Shown: positions 12,128 through 22,655 of the stretch, in pieces | Numbering within the stretch: the stretch's first letter is position 1 | How the letters are laid out: each line of letters starts with the position of its first letter | DNA from: Hofstenia miamia | Lineage: Eukaryota > Xenacoelomorpha > Acoela > Hofsteniidae | DNA length: 64,000 nt | Reading direction: 5' to 3' | Assembly: GCA_900660155.1 (NCBI GenBank) | Contig: CABFPE010000191.1 | Location: 704,233 to 768,232, forward strand | Translations under genes and position numbers: made by a program | The notes under the pieces: generated by a model | What the model was told of the DNA's origin: nothing | Database searches by the model: none | The model's input: only the letters and a program-made list of their open reading frames with translations

Positions 12128-12622
12128 TATATATATATGTAGATACGTTTGTAAATCCTATTCATCACAGAATATTTTGGTGATGATACAAGATATACTT
12201 TCAATTTTTTTTCTTACAATTTTAAATCTTTCCATTCTGAATTCAATTTTATTATGAATTTGCTTATCGGATAATTAGTATTTCTTCTATATCCCTGTTT
12301 AGGGGAACCCTGAAATTCACTTGAATTAATCTTCACTGTATTCAAAATGCAATAAAATATTTGCACTTGGGATGAAAATTTTCAAAGAGTTGTTCCTCGT
12401 AGTTTTTGAAATGTAAAAACCTTATATAGTGCTTTCAATATAATGTATATGAATAAAATAATTATGCCCCTTTTTTGAATGTGCCTATCAAATTTAATAA
12501 GTGATAAAACATTTTATGTTTCATTTAATTGTTTAGATTGGCTTAAAGCCCTTCATAAACGTTTGAAGGCATTTCCTGATCACGCAATTGAAGAAATCTC
12601 TCAACGTGAACAAGTTCTGTAA
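11157..12622 (+). CDS. Possible small secreted protein, three exons
   Basis: Inferred exons are 11157–11256, 11784–11960 and 12537–12622. Both introns are GT–AG, both junctions are phase 1, and the joined frame is exactly 120 codons plus stop. The first exon starts with a classic signal peptide (MKSSFLVVLILLYIYNF, then about 10 polar residues) followed by a dibasic KR, so secretion with proteolytic processing is plausible. The middle exon has three cysteines (HCQAALWNC and SPCKT). The last exon is a lysine-rich amphipathic stretch (WLKALHKRLKAFPDHAIEE) that could form a helix. I recognise no family. The first donor (TCAG/GTAATT) and last acceptor (TTGTTTAG) are reasonable. The middle acceptor (TTCCCGAAG) is weak and is the least certain part. 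A peptide hormone precursor or other lineage-restricted secreted protein is possible, but that is inference. Confidence 0.4.
11371..11445. repeat. (TA)n microsatellite in an intron
   Basis: Two TA runs separated by a short spacer, within the first proposed intron of the possible secreted-protein gene. Confidence 0.9.
12096..12140. repeat. (TA)n microsatellite
   Basis: Alternating TA run with one GTG interruption. Confidence 0.9.
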
Positions 12623-13027
12623 CGTGGTTGTGAAAAATGTGTATGCGTATAAATCTACAGTAATCGAATTTGTCATTCTTATTGCAAAATTTGAATACAT
12701 TTCAAGTAATTTTGTTCTTCAAGAAATATTGATGCAATCTTGTATAAAACCATAGTGAAAAATATCCAACAGAAATAAATGATTATGTAATGGATTTTTG
12801 AAATCATATAGTATATACATGTAACATAAAAAAATAAAAAATTCATTAAGCACAAAAAGATTTGCTAGGGGTGCACGCAGAAGAAGTAACAGGAATGATT
12901 AGATATCCACGTTTCTTTTAAATAATGTGTATTTATACTCTGCAAAAATCAAAATGGCCTCAGCGGTGATAAATATTTAAAAAATATAATTAAATTAAAA
13001 ACTCAAAATGTAGGTATTTAGCCTAGA

Positions 13028-13036
<9 letters not shown>
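12623..13036. other. AT-rich non-coding DNA
   Basis: Likely 3' flank of the upstream candidate gene. An AATAAA lies within about 160 bases of its stop (around 12774) and could serve as a polyadenylation signal. Nothing else is recognised. Confidence 0.35.
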
Positions 13037-13058
<22 letters not shown>

Positions 13059-13059
13059 A
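13037..13059. repeat. (TA)n microsatellite at a PLE end
   Basis: TA run directly beside the minus-strand Penelope-like terminus. Confidence 0.9.
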
Positions 13060-13244
13060 TGAAAAAACAACGAAAATTTTAATTGAGAGTACTTTCGGTA
13101 CTTACTGTACCATCGTCAATCAAAAAATTATTTGGTGGTAAAATATAAATTTACAAATCATTAATTAATTAAACTAAAACAAGTGAAGAGTTTGATGACA
13201 TTTAGTATTTAAATTAGGTTTCTCTTCCTTAATATAAATAATTT
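13060..13244 (-). mobile_element. Penelope-like element 3' end (minus strand)
   Basis: Read on the minus strand, this matches the tail that follows the GIY-YIG region of the copy near 48860–48990: the same spacer, then a hammerhead motif, then a (TA)n run. It is a broken terminal piece of a PLE, a reverse-transcriptase element whose pseudo-LTR ends are known to carry hammerhead ribozymes. It lies head-to-head with a plus-strand copy at 13245–13335. Confidence 0.7.
13075..13135 (-). ncRNA. Hammerhead ribozyme motif in a PLE end (minus strand)
   Basis: On the minus strand a CUGANGA-like core is followed by a five-pair stem II (GGTAC/GTACC), GAAA, and a short palindromic stem III (AGTACU) with C at the cleavage position. 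The first core box deviates from consensus, so activity is doubtful. The stem I strands (TTGA and TCAA) pair perfectly at the core end. Confidence 0.6.
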
Positions 13245-13335
13245 TACCACGAAATAATTTTTTGACTGACGATGGTACAGTAAGTACCGAAAGTACTCTT
13301 TAATAAAATTTTAGTTGTTTTTTCATAAAATGATA
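13245..13335 (+). mobile_element. Penelope-like element terminus (plus strand)
   Basis: Nearly an exact reverse complement of 13060–13145, giving an inverted repeat of about 85 bases with a spacer of about 100. Carries a second hammerhead motif and is followed by a (TA)n run about 25 bases later. Confidence 0.7.
13255..13312 (+). ncRNA. Hammerhead ribozyme motif in a PLE end
   Basis: CTGACGA at 13266–13272, stem II GGTAC–AGTAA–GTACC at 13274–13288, GAAA at 13289–13292, then the palindrome AGTACT followed by C. This has all core boxes of a minimal type I hammerhead. The two-pair or self-palindromic stem III is the form described for PLE hammerheads, which can act as dimers. Confidence 0.7.
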
Positions 13336-13354
13336 AAGAAGCTGAGTATTCAAG

Positions 13355-13359
<5 letters not shown>

Positions 13360-13400
<41 letters not shown>
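13360..13400. repeat. (TA)n microsatellite beside a PLE end
   Basis: About 40 bases of TA beginning shortly after the plus-strand PLE terminus. Confidence 0.9.
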
Positions 13401-13401
<1 letters not shown>

Positions 13402-13499
13402 ACTCTTAGTTATTGTTACATCACAAATTCGATTGGCTCAATTTTTTTTCCAACAGTGAACTTCAATTCCTCCGCACATCCAATAATATATTGTAAAAA

Positions 13500-13690
13500 A
13501 TTATCAATATCATAAAATCTTTCAAGAACAACAAAAATATCATCAAATTATGAATGGTTGCATATAATTGTCGCTATATTTACATATTTGAATTTTGATT
13601 CCATAATGTCCATTGCAAAGCCATCGTTGCTCCCAGAGGTTGTCCCATAGCCATGCCTTTAAGCTTCAATATGATCATATATTGCTGAAT
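13500..13690 (-). mobile_element. Penelope-like reverse transcriptase fragment
   Basis: On the minus strand the translation includes LKGMAMGQPLGATMA, the G-x-x-MG-x-PL palm/thumb motif of reverse transcriptases. Only a small piece of the domain remains, and the element is broken in several places. Confidence 0.6.
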
Positions 13691-13794
13691 TTGAATATTA
13701 TCATTTAAACAGGCAATATTTAATAATTTTCTTAGGACATTATAAAAAAGACGATTTAATATATTCTTTCATTAATACCAGAAGATCAAATTCC

Positions 13795-13930
13795 AATTTC
13801 GAGATATTTTTAAAAAGAATGAATGAACACTTTTCGAGACACGTAAGATCAGAAATTTATTCACATATCCATCAACAAAGAACAGAAAATTTTAATTAAC
13901 TTATGAAAAACTTAATACCGAATTCGCGAA
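13795..13930 (+). mobile_element. Penelope-like GIY-YIG endonuclease fragment
   Basis: The translation contains RMNEHFSRHVRSEIYSHIHQ, matching the middle of the GIY-YIG nuclease domain of the better copies at 46028 and 48485. A short decayed fragment. Confidence 0.6.
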
Positions 13931-15045
13931 ATCTATAATAATTAACCTTAAAGAAAAGACAAAATTTTGAACATCCGGAAAAGTAGTAATTCTATTTTAG
14001 ATTTTACATGTTGATAATGAAATCGAATCCAAATTTGATTCAAAAAGGCCAAATTCAATCGATTGTTTGATTAGTCTATAGTAAGACATATAGCGACTAT
14101 AGACGAATATGAATCAACTAATGATGAACAAAGGCTTTTATAACTAGGGGGCGTATTAGTGAATAGATATATTTGCAAAATTTGATTAGATATGAAAAAT
14201 ATGAATTTTGAAAACATTTAGAATGGTTATATGGTAAAAAATGTCTAAAATATTTTGATCTGTCAAAATTTCGTTTTCCGGTCAAAATAATGTTAAATCG
14301 GCTATTTTTAAATAGAAGCCCTTCATTAGAAAATTTCTATAATTCTTGTTAAAATTGTTTATGAAAAAAATATGATTTTAAATCAAATGTTTTAATGTAG
14401 TTTTTGAACGAAGTATTACTGTTCAGAAAAATGTTAATCAAAAATCGTGATTTTCTGTTGAAAGCCAAACATTACATTTTGTTATATGTAATCAATACTT
14501 TATACCACATATTAAGCAACACATACTGCTTTTTGGAGAGACTACGGTCACAATAGTCTGACAATCACTCAAACCTGAAATGTTTCCTAGTCTTATGTTT
14601 ATAAGAGCAAATATGAAATTCATGTTTTAGGTGAATATAGTTTCAACAATCGACTCGAATCGAATCGAAAATCGACTGCTTAAATGAATGTATTAAACAA
14701 CTGTAGCGTTAAGTGTAAACGATTGAAAATGTAATAATTCCCTTAAAATTTGCTTCTGATGGTGATTTATTAAATCCGCATGAGTAGCAGTATTTTCCAG
14801 TAACATACGTTGCAGAAGATTATTTTGACTGTTAATTTAAGTGAGCAAAGTGAATAGAAAATAATTAAATTATGTATCGAATTAATTAAGCACTTGATAG
14901 TAAACATCGTAACATGGAGCATTGCAGTTGACAACAACTCAAGTGATTTAAGCCTACGCATGAGATCGTATGAGCAATAAACCATATTGCGAGCCACCTA
15001 GCTTTTCAGTTAAGTTGACACCCGAGAATCCCTAATTCCGACTGA

Positions 15046-15082
<37 letters not shown>

Positions 15083-15928
15083 TTGCTGACTCGACTAAAA
15101 AGGCTAAGCTTTTTCTGAACCAGCTGTAATCTGGTCTATTTTTCCAAAGTCTTGAACAGCGCCCAGAATTCAACTCAACAAAAAACATTAAAGAACAGCG
15201 AAACTCCCCAACAGTCCCATTTTCTTGCAAAAAGTTGTGAAATCCTATAGTTATTTTGTGCGATATTCCGCATTAATTTATTTCTAAGGGGTTTAATCAT
15301 GTTTTAAAATGTGAACCTTATTTGCAACAGGATATTTTTGTCTGCTGAACTCAGAGGCGCTGATTCAGCCACTCCTAATAAAATTTTTCTACAAAATATT
15401 TTTCAATAAAACTACTAAAAAAATACTATAAAGATAAGCGATTGCATCATCATTAGTTTTTGACATCACCAGTTTGAATGGTAGGTAGCGAAAAAGTAAT
15501 GAATTTGTAAATTTTGCATATTTATATTCGAAGAAAGAAACTATGGTTGAAAAACATCTCTTAACTTTCAAGTATATGTGCTTAAGGACATTAATTCCGC
15601 AAAGCAGATGCTCAAAAGAAAATTAATGTTTATAAATACTAACTTTGATTAAATAGTTTTTTCAATCTTGTTTATCAAATTCTGCACCCAAATCAGTTTA
15701 AATACTACATTAAGAAAAAAACAAAAATTCGAATTTACCAATGTCCTCGGTTTCGGTTTCTACAACTAACATCCCGCAGTTTTAAGTCAAATATGATAAA
15801 ATATAATATATTTGTTTGATCAGAGGATGCATAATATATAATATTTTAGAGGAAAGTTTTAGCAAAAAATTTCAGCATTTACTACGTTTTTCTAAATTTG
15901 CTAAATGAAACATGCTTCCTTTATATAT
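13931..15928. other. AT-rich non-coding DNA
   Basis: No supported gene. A TA run at 15048–15079 is the only clear structure. Short minus-strand frames around 14770–15571 show no domain. Confidence 0.5.
15048..15079. repeat. (TA)n microsatellite
   Basis: Simple TA run. Confidence 0.9.
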
Positions 15929-16928
15929 NNNNNNNNNNNNNNNNNNNNNNNNNNNNNNNNNNNNNNNNNNNNNNNNNNNNNNNNNNNNNNNNNNNNNNNN
16001 NNNNNNNNNNNNNNNNNNNNNNNNNNNNNNNNNNNNNNNNNNNNNNNNNNNNNNNNNNNNNNNNNNNNNNNNNNNNNNNNNNNNNNNNNNNNNNNNNNNN
16101 NNNNNNNNNNNNNNNNNNNNNNNNNNNNNNNNNNNNNNNNNNNNNNNNNNNNNNNNNNNNNNNNNNNNNNNNNNNNNNNNNNNNNNNNNNNNNNNNNNNN
16201 NNNNNNNNNNNNNNNNNNNNNNNNNNNNNNNNNNNNNNNNNNNNNNNNNNNNNNNNNNNNNNNNNNNNNNNNNNNNNNNNNNNNNNNNNNNNNNNNNNNN
16301 NNNNNNNNNNNNNNNNNNNNNNNNNNNNNNNNNNNNNNNNNNNNNNNNNNNNNNNNNNNNNNNNNNNNNNNNNNNNNNNNNNNNNNNNNNNNNNNNNNNN
16401 NNNNNNNNNNNNNNNNNNNNNNNNNNNNNNNNNNNNNNNNNNNNNNNNNNNNNNNNNNNNNNNNNNNNNNNNNNNNNNNNNNNNNNNNNNNNNNNNNNNN
16501 NNNNNNNNNNNNNNNNNNNNNNNNNNNNNNNNNNNNNNNNNNNNNNNNNNNNNNNNNNNNNNNNNNNNNNNNNNNNNNNNNNNNNNNNNNNNNNNNNNNN
16601 NNNNNNNNNNNNNNNNNNNNNNNNNNNNNNNNNNNNNNNNNNNNNNNNNNNNNNNNNNNNNNNNNNNNNNNNNNNNNNNNNNNNNNNNNNNNNNNNNNNN
16701 NNNNNNNNNNNNNNNNNNNNNNNNNNNNNNNNNNNNNNNNNNNNNNNNNNNNNNNNNNNNNNNNNNNNNNNNNNNNNNNNNNNNNNNNNNNNNNNNNNNN
16801 NNNNNNNNNNNNNNNNNNNNNNNNNNNNNNNNNNNNNNNNNNNNNNNNNNNNNNNNNNNNNNNNNNNNNNNNNNNNNNNNNNNNNNNNNNNNNNNNNNNN
16901 NNNNNNNNNNNNNNNNNNNNNNNNNNNN
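15929..16928. other. Assembly gap of exactly 1000 N
   Basis: A round-number gap, so its true size is unknown. It begins at a TATATAT stretch and ends inside a Penelope-like element, which suggests the repeat blocked assembly. Confidence 0.98.
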
Positions 16929-17194
16929 ACTTACACTTAGAATAAATTTAAGGTCATCATGCTTTGTTGTCGATTTAATAATTTACTCTTTGTTGTTTCT
17001 TTTATATACATTGCCTCTGCTATTTTCGGATGTTTAGTTCTTAGTAAAATTTTAAATTGATCTTCCTTAGTTTGATGGTGATGGGTAAAAATTTCTGAAT
17101 TCAGATTACCTCTTAAATGTTCATTAGATCTTATTCCCAGATGTCGCTTAGTTTCACTGATATATGATTTATTATTAAATCGACAACAAAGCAT
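16929..17194 (-). mobile_element. Penelope-like GIY-YIG endonuclease region (minus strand)
   Basis: A minus-strand frame contains SYISETKRHLGIRSNEHLRG and ends LLNRQQSMMTLNLF before a stop, the C-terminal part of a PLE GIY-YIG nuclease. The first residues of the frame are encoded by an inverted copy of the element's own tail, so the frame is a fold-back product and not a whole protein. The upstream part of the element would lie on the higher-coordinate side but has been replaced by the inverted tail. Confidence 0.75.
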
Positions 17195-17340
17195 GATGAC
17201 CTTAAATTTATTTTAAGTGTATGTAATAAGATCATTTATATTTAGTGTAGTTTATTGTAAATTTATTTACCGCATATTTTGTAAACTTACGATGATGGTA
17301 ACACATCGAAATTGATATTTAAGACTGTCGTCAGATTCAA
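17172..17340 (+). mobile_element. Penelope-like 3' tail (plus strand), inverted against its neighbour
   Basis: Bases 17172–17226 are an almost perfect reverse complement of 16929–16981. The plus-strand sequence then continues as the usual PLE tail into a hammerhead-like motif and a TA-rich run. Confidence 0.7.
17275..17330 (+). ncRNA. Hammerhead-like motif in a PLE tail, variant core
   Basis: A CUGACGA-like box at 17286–17292, stem II GATG/CATC at 17294–17307 and GAAA at 17308–17311, preceded by TTTGTA as in the copy at 46561. The core departs from consensus, so it is probably inactive. Confidence 0.5.
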
Positions 17341-17344
17341 ATAA

Positions 17345-17374
17345 TATATATATACATGTATATACATATACACT
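17345..17374. repeat. TA-rich microsatellite at a PLE end
   Basis: (TA)n with ACATG interruptions, directly beyond the hammerhead-like motif. Confidence 0.85.
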
Positions 17375-18120
17375 CAAACTTTCAAATAATTATAATACCA
17401 CAAACCAAGCTACAAATAAATAATAATAATATACCTTAAGCTGCCTGGCGTTCCATTGTAAAGGACTGATTTTCCAGATTTACAAAGAATATTCTACAAG
17501 CCTATTAGCAAATTCGAAAATCGTGAGGCATGGGCAAATCTACTGAGGAATATGCTTGAATGTAATGCTGAGCATTTGTTAATGCCTATTGCTGCGGTTG
17601 ACAATGTTGAAAAGATTAACCATTTTCCTTTTAATATTTCGAACGTAATGTTCATGTATTTATAAAGTTTTGAGCACATGAGGTAACAAAGAACTTTAAC
17701 TGTTTCTTGATATGTTGAAGGATATCCCAAACCCATTAAGGAAGGCCGTGCGGAAAGTCAGAGGTTGCGGGCAGAAAGACCATAAAAATTAAAATATTTG
17801 AAGAGAAATGGTTAGGAGTATCTAATGTCTGATGGATCAGAAATTGTCATTGACAACTTCAATTGTAAAATACAACAAAACATAATTTCTTAATTATTGA
17901 TTTCCTACCAGTGACAAATGTGGATAGACACGGGCATGCCATCCTGTCCATCTTAATAAAGGAAGAAATCATGGAAGCTGATATTATTATGAAACAGGGA
18001 CATGACAAGATCTCTGTCAAATAATGCAGTGAGTAAATCAGCTGATGACAATTACAGCAATCAGCCGTATTGAAATGTGATTGATAAGTCTAACACCAGT
18101 TTATTCAAAAATAAGAGACA
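17375..18120. other. Unclassified, partly mobile-element derived
   Basis: The minus-strand frame at 17494–17736 has no recognised domain. From about 17900 the plus strand looks like decayed retroelement coding sequence leading into the integrase fossil. Confidence 0.4.
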
Positions 18121-18129
18121 GTCCCAGAG

Positions 18130-18470
18130 CAGAGAGCAGAGATACAGATTATGACTGCTGAATTGTGTTACAAAGTGATGCATCTGGATCTCGAAGTGAT
18201 GATGATAGTTATCAGTGTCTTCTGGTATTGGTAGACTATTTCACTAAGTGCACAGATGATACTGATGGGGAGTACCACTGCTGAGTTGGCTGCTAAACAT
18301 GTCAAGAAGGAGTGGGTTCTAAAGTTTTGACCAATGAGAAAGTTAATTTCTTATTGCAAACCACAATTTGAAAAAATCATGTGAGCTTATGAAACAGTTA
18401 GAAATATTACATGAGACTACAACCCTGTACCATCATCAAGCAAATGGTGTTGTGGAACAACTGATTAATG
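18130..18470 (+). mobile_element. Ty3/Gypsy-like integrase fossil
   Basis: The plus-strand translation shows pieces of a retroelement integrase core: a VLVDYFTK stretch and further on TTLYHHQANGVVEQ, corresponding to the YHPQxNGxVER region. Several breaks; no LTRs were identified. An old copy of an LTR retrotransposon. Confidence 0.65.
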
Positions 18471-18639
18471 TTAATTAGTATTAATTCATGTTAGGTTTCT
18501 ATGTTTACTGGTGTTATATATTAATGCATATAAAACGCCATGTATAACTAGTATAGTGTAATGGATTACTTACAATGCTTTTACATTAGTTCATTATAAT
18601 TGGTAGCCAAGAATGGTTAGTAGAAAAAGAAATTTGTAC

Positions 18640-19160
18640 AAACCTATATTGAAATCCACCATGATTTGATCCATCAATTGATAGTTATTCAAGATGGTAG
18701 AATGAAATTTAAATATGGACAAATATTACAGATGTATCCAAGAAAATGCAAGCCTTTGCCAGGTTAGTAAACTTATGTGAGCAAGCAAAAGATATTTGTT
18801 TGAATAATTTGAGTGTTGCTGAACTTGGTGCTGAAGATGGACCTGGTGTTAGAAAATTGATTACTTCTTTGGATGAGTAGTTTAAGAAACCAGATGATGA
18901 ATATGCTTATGAATCTTACCCTATATTTTAAAATTATAATAAATGTGATTTACCATGCATGATTACAGTGTGGAATTTGAAGAACAGGTATCAGTTATGA
19001 AACAGTGTAAATTAGATTTATCAGTTGAAATATTAGCTGCTGAATGTATTGACAAAGGTTGCTTAGATGAGAAGGAAAAATAGTTGATTTTGGTGTCAAA
19101 TTCATTGAAGTCAATATAAAATCTATGTTAGGAGTTGTTGGTTTAAATGTCCCATCCCTA
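18640..19160 (+). mobile_element. Gag-like fossil of an LTR-type retroelement
   Basis: The plus-strand translation has LVNLCEQAKDICLNNLSVAE and LITSLDE followed by a KKPDDEYAYESY stretch, which resembles capsid-type gag proteins of LTR retrotransposons. Broken in a few places. Its order after the integrase piece shows it is not part of one intact element. Confidence 0.45.
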
Positions 19161-19274
19161 ATGGGATCCAATTTCACTATAGCAACTGACCTCAACTTGG
19201 CAATTATTATGCTGGATATCATATCCCACAGTTCAAATCATCTTTGCAGTTGATGCAATATTCATTGAACAGAG

Positions 19275-19823
19275 TTAAAAAATAAAGATGTTTTGAAAAC
19301 TGTTGGAAATTTGAATGAATCTTTTTTGGGAATGGTACAAAAGTGGCAGGACTTTGAAGCCTGCAAAAATCTTTGGGAGGATTGCACAATTACTTATTCT
19401 GAAGGGAGATGACAATGATAGTGTGATTAATGTACTACCACTGTTCAACTCACAAAGGATAGAGATCTTGGATCCATGGCCAGGTAACAGCCCTGATCTC
19501 AACCTGATTGAGAATCTATGGAGCATTCTAAAAGAAAATGTGAGCAGGCACAATCTTACTGGTCTTGATGGCCTGAAATGCATTGTTCATAGTGTGTGCA
19601 AAAAATTGGTCCATAGTATGCCCCAAAGACTGCAAAAAGTGATAAGAAACAAAGAGCAGCACATTAAATATTGACTGTTAGTCATTCTGATATGCTTTAT
19701 ACTGTTACATTTAGCATGGCTACATAAATATACAATAGTTTTCCACATTGTTCTTTAATTTTGTTTAAAATATGTAGAAATCTTTAATATATGGATGTGT
19801 CACCAGACTTTTGGCCATAGCTG
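19275..19823 (+). mobile_element. Tc1-like transposon remnant (3' half)
   Basis: The frame at 19315–19674 ends with the C-terminal half of a Tc1-family DDE transposase: a degenerate second-acid region followed by DPWPGNSPDLNLIENLWSIL, where the E of IENLW is the third catalytic acid region, and ends RLQKVIRNKEQHIKY. Bases 19790–19823 (ending TTTTGGCCATAGCTG) look like the right terminal inverted repeat, next to a TA run as expected for a family that inserts at TA. No matching left repeat was found upstream, so the 5' half is missing or replaced. Confidence 0.8.
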
Positions 19824-19824
19824 G

Positions 19825-19850
<26 letters not shown>
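19824..19850. repeat. (TA)n microsatellite
   Basis: TA run immediately beyond the Tc1-like right end. Confidence 0.9.
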
Positions 19851-19855
<5 letters not shown>

Positions 19856-19884
19856 GCACATTTTTGCCATAATTTGGTTGTATT

Positions 19885-20040
19885 TCTGAAGTTTAATGAT
19901 CTAAGCTTATTAAAATACAGTTTAAAGAAATATGTTTATTCATTCATATTTTTAACTACAATTTCAATGAAATCATGTCTCTAATGGTCTTTTTTGTTGA
20001 AATCAAACTTGTGTGAGATGATATTGGAGAGGTGATACAC
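19885..20040. repeat. Diverged copy of a fold-back element arm
   Basis: Resembles the right arm of the inverted-repeat element near 22260–22376, sharing the order TTTAAAGAAATA, TTTATTCA, ACAATTTCA and TGTCTCTAATGG, with many differences. Confidence 0.5.
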
Positions 20041-20364
20041 AACTGAGCATTCAAGAGCCCTACATACAAATATTGTTAGTGAAGTGGGCTAAAGCTAAAA
20101 AAGTGGAAGTTTATAGTTGAAAATTTTAAATCAATGATATTTAGAAGAACCCAGTAGTATTTCTACATCTAAAATGTATATTTTTAGTTAAATAAGAGCC
20201 CAACAGCTATTTATAAGATATTTTTTGTATTATCAATGCAAAATGTACTTTAGCTATTAGCAGTTTTTTATTGATTAGCTGAAAGAGATTTATGCCAACA
20301 TGCTTAAAAAACACAATATATTTCAAGACTTAGTTTACTTTTTAGGACAGTTTTATTTGTTTGA

Positions 20365-20520
20365 TGCCTTTTTCCTTCTATAAAATTTCAAATCTTCAAA
20401 TGTCTCTCAAAATAGACAGTGGCAGTAATTTTTCTAGGGAATTGTCCATTAAATAATAATTTTGAGATGAGTTTGGAAAATTTTACATCTGTGAGAATGG
20501 AAAAAAATAACAAACCATTT
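20365..20520. repeat. Diverged copy of the 20950–21113 hairpin repeat
   Basis: Shares a run of motifs with the hairpin below: CAAATCTTCAAAT, TCTCAAAATAGACA, GTAATTTTTCTAGGGAA, TGTCCATTAAA. It is older and lacks a clean inverted structure. Confidence 0.45.
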
Positions 20521-20949
20521 CATTCAGTAGGTAATTTTTACTAAAATACAGAATTTTCAAGTGGACATACATAACCTTTGAGATCATGATACATAGCAAA
20601 TCTTTATGACAAAATGTACAAAAATTTTGCAGCAATGAGGTGTAATGATTAATAACATCAGATCAATCAGTCAAAATTTTGTCATATATAAATTAAAATA
20701 TTTATCTGAATATTTTTTATGAAATCCAGTATAATATTTCATCACTTAGTCTAAATTATATGTACAACATAATAAACAACTGATTTTTTAAGCCAAAATT
20801 TTTCTCATATAATTGATACTTACATCTCATTCATGCTAATTTTTATCAAATTTTTTCAAAAAGATTTGCTATGTTGATTACAAGGTTGTGATGTCCGTAA
20901 AAAGTACCAATTGTTTCATTTCATTTATCAGGTCTGTCTCACTTGGTTG

Positions 20950-21113
20950 GTACTTTTTTTCATTCTTGAAAATTTTAAATCTTCCAAATATTTCTCAAAA
21001 TGGACACTTGTAGTAATTTTTCTAAGGGAAATGTGTCCATTAAACAATAATCTTGGAAGGATATGAGATAAATTTGGAAAATTTGAGAATTTCAAGAATG
21101 AAAAAAAGTACCA
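20950..21113. repeat. Hairpin (inverted) repeat
   Basis: TGGTACTTTTTTTCATTCTT at the left is matched by AAGAATGAAAAAAAGTACCA at the right, enclosing about 115 bases. Non-coding, MITE-like. Confidence 0.6.
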
Positions 21114-21125
21114 ACTGTCTCACTA

Positions 21126-22376
21126 CCCCCAAGTCTGAGATCACAAAATATTAAATACTGATAGAGACACAATTTCAATGAAATTGCAATTAATATATTT
21201 GAATAAATATATGTATTTCTTTAAACTCTATTTTGAGTAGTTTTATATGTAGTTAAGATTGCTGAAATACGGAATTACAAGTAAATATATGTAAATATGT
21301 TCTATAATTATAAATGTTTGGGTTCACTGTCTGCATTTAGTAAACATTTAGAAATATTTGAAAATCTGTTTAGATTTAAAATAGAAATTTAATTATGTTG
21401 ATTACTTTTGTAGTTAGTCCTTTATTGTAATAGGTATTAATTTTTTAGACATCATTTATTATTTGTTTGCTAATATTTTATTATATATCTGATAGATTTC
21501 CTGATCAGATAGTATTCATTGTTTGTGCTTTAAGACTATTCTATTCTTTTTTGCAGTAATTGAGAGTTGTTTATAACATTGAAAATGTTGAATGTAAATT
21601 TGTTATGCATTTTACTAGAATGTAGAATTAGCCTGGCAACAATGAGTGAGAGTCAACTCTCTCATGACACCCTTGCATTAAAAGCAGTTAATACTTGAGT
21701 ATATTACTTGAGGGGGACCGGGAATATGTAAAAATTGTAATAATGCATCACATTGGTTTGCTATTTACAAATACAATACAGAAATTTATATCATCCAGGT
21801 GTTAAATAAAAATCGCTAATGTTACTAATTTTTATTTTATACATGTATGCCTGCAGGTATATTATTTCAAATTTTTGTTTACAAAAATAAAGGAGCATTT
21901 CAAAAAGCAGATCTGTCAGGATTTAAACCTGTAATTTCTGTATTAGAAAAGGCTGTGTTGTCTTACACTATGAATCTGTAAAATACTTTTTAGAAATAGA
22001 TAAGCTACCCGAAATTAGTCTGAAGTAAATATGACACAAAACAAATTAGTGTTTATATATTAGCTATGAATTATGAAATTAGACAGCACAAGGCATGCTA
22101 ATGCAATTCTTTAATCATCGGTTTACATCTAAACAGTGTCGGGGGTAAAATATACATATATAATATGTAAATAGTCAATGCTTATAATTATAGCACATAT
22201 TTACATTTATTTACTTGTAATTCCATATTTCAGCAATCTTAATTACATAAAAAACTAATCAAAATAGAGTTTAAGGAAATACATATATTTATTCAAATAT
22301 ATAATTACAATTTCATTGAAATTGTGTCTCTAATGGTACTTAATATTTTGTGACATCAGACTTGGGGAAAGTGATT
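21126..22376. mobile_element. Fold-back element with long terminal inverted repeats
   Basis: The left arm (about 21126–21312) begins CCCCAAGTCTGAGATCACAA and the right arm (about 22186–22376) ends with its near reverse complement (TTGTGACATCAGACTTGGGG). The arms match over about 190 bases, allowing for small differences. The centre of about 870 bases has no recognisable transposase. A non-autonomous DNA element of unknown family. Confidence 0.6.
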
Positions 22377-22655
22377 TTGGGGGGTGGTGTGCTCAATCGC
22401 CAATCTATCTTACTAAAAGCCAATAACTGTTGTTGAAAGGACAGCAATAATTTCTCATCCAATAGCCACAAAATATGTTATAGCCGTTTATTTTAAAATT
22501 TAACCTTAATGTATGCTGAAAGTCTTTTAGATTATCATTATCAATCTAGGAATAAAGCAAACATTTCATATAGTTGTTATTCTAATTATCACACTATAAT
22601 TTTGCTTTGCTAAACAAAATATTTAAGTCACTGCCCAATGATTTTTTGCCCACTT

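Noticed and set aside
15898-17037. Long reading frames across the N gaps (also 45714–46072)
   Set aside because: They are artefacts of runs of N translated as unknown residues.
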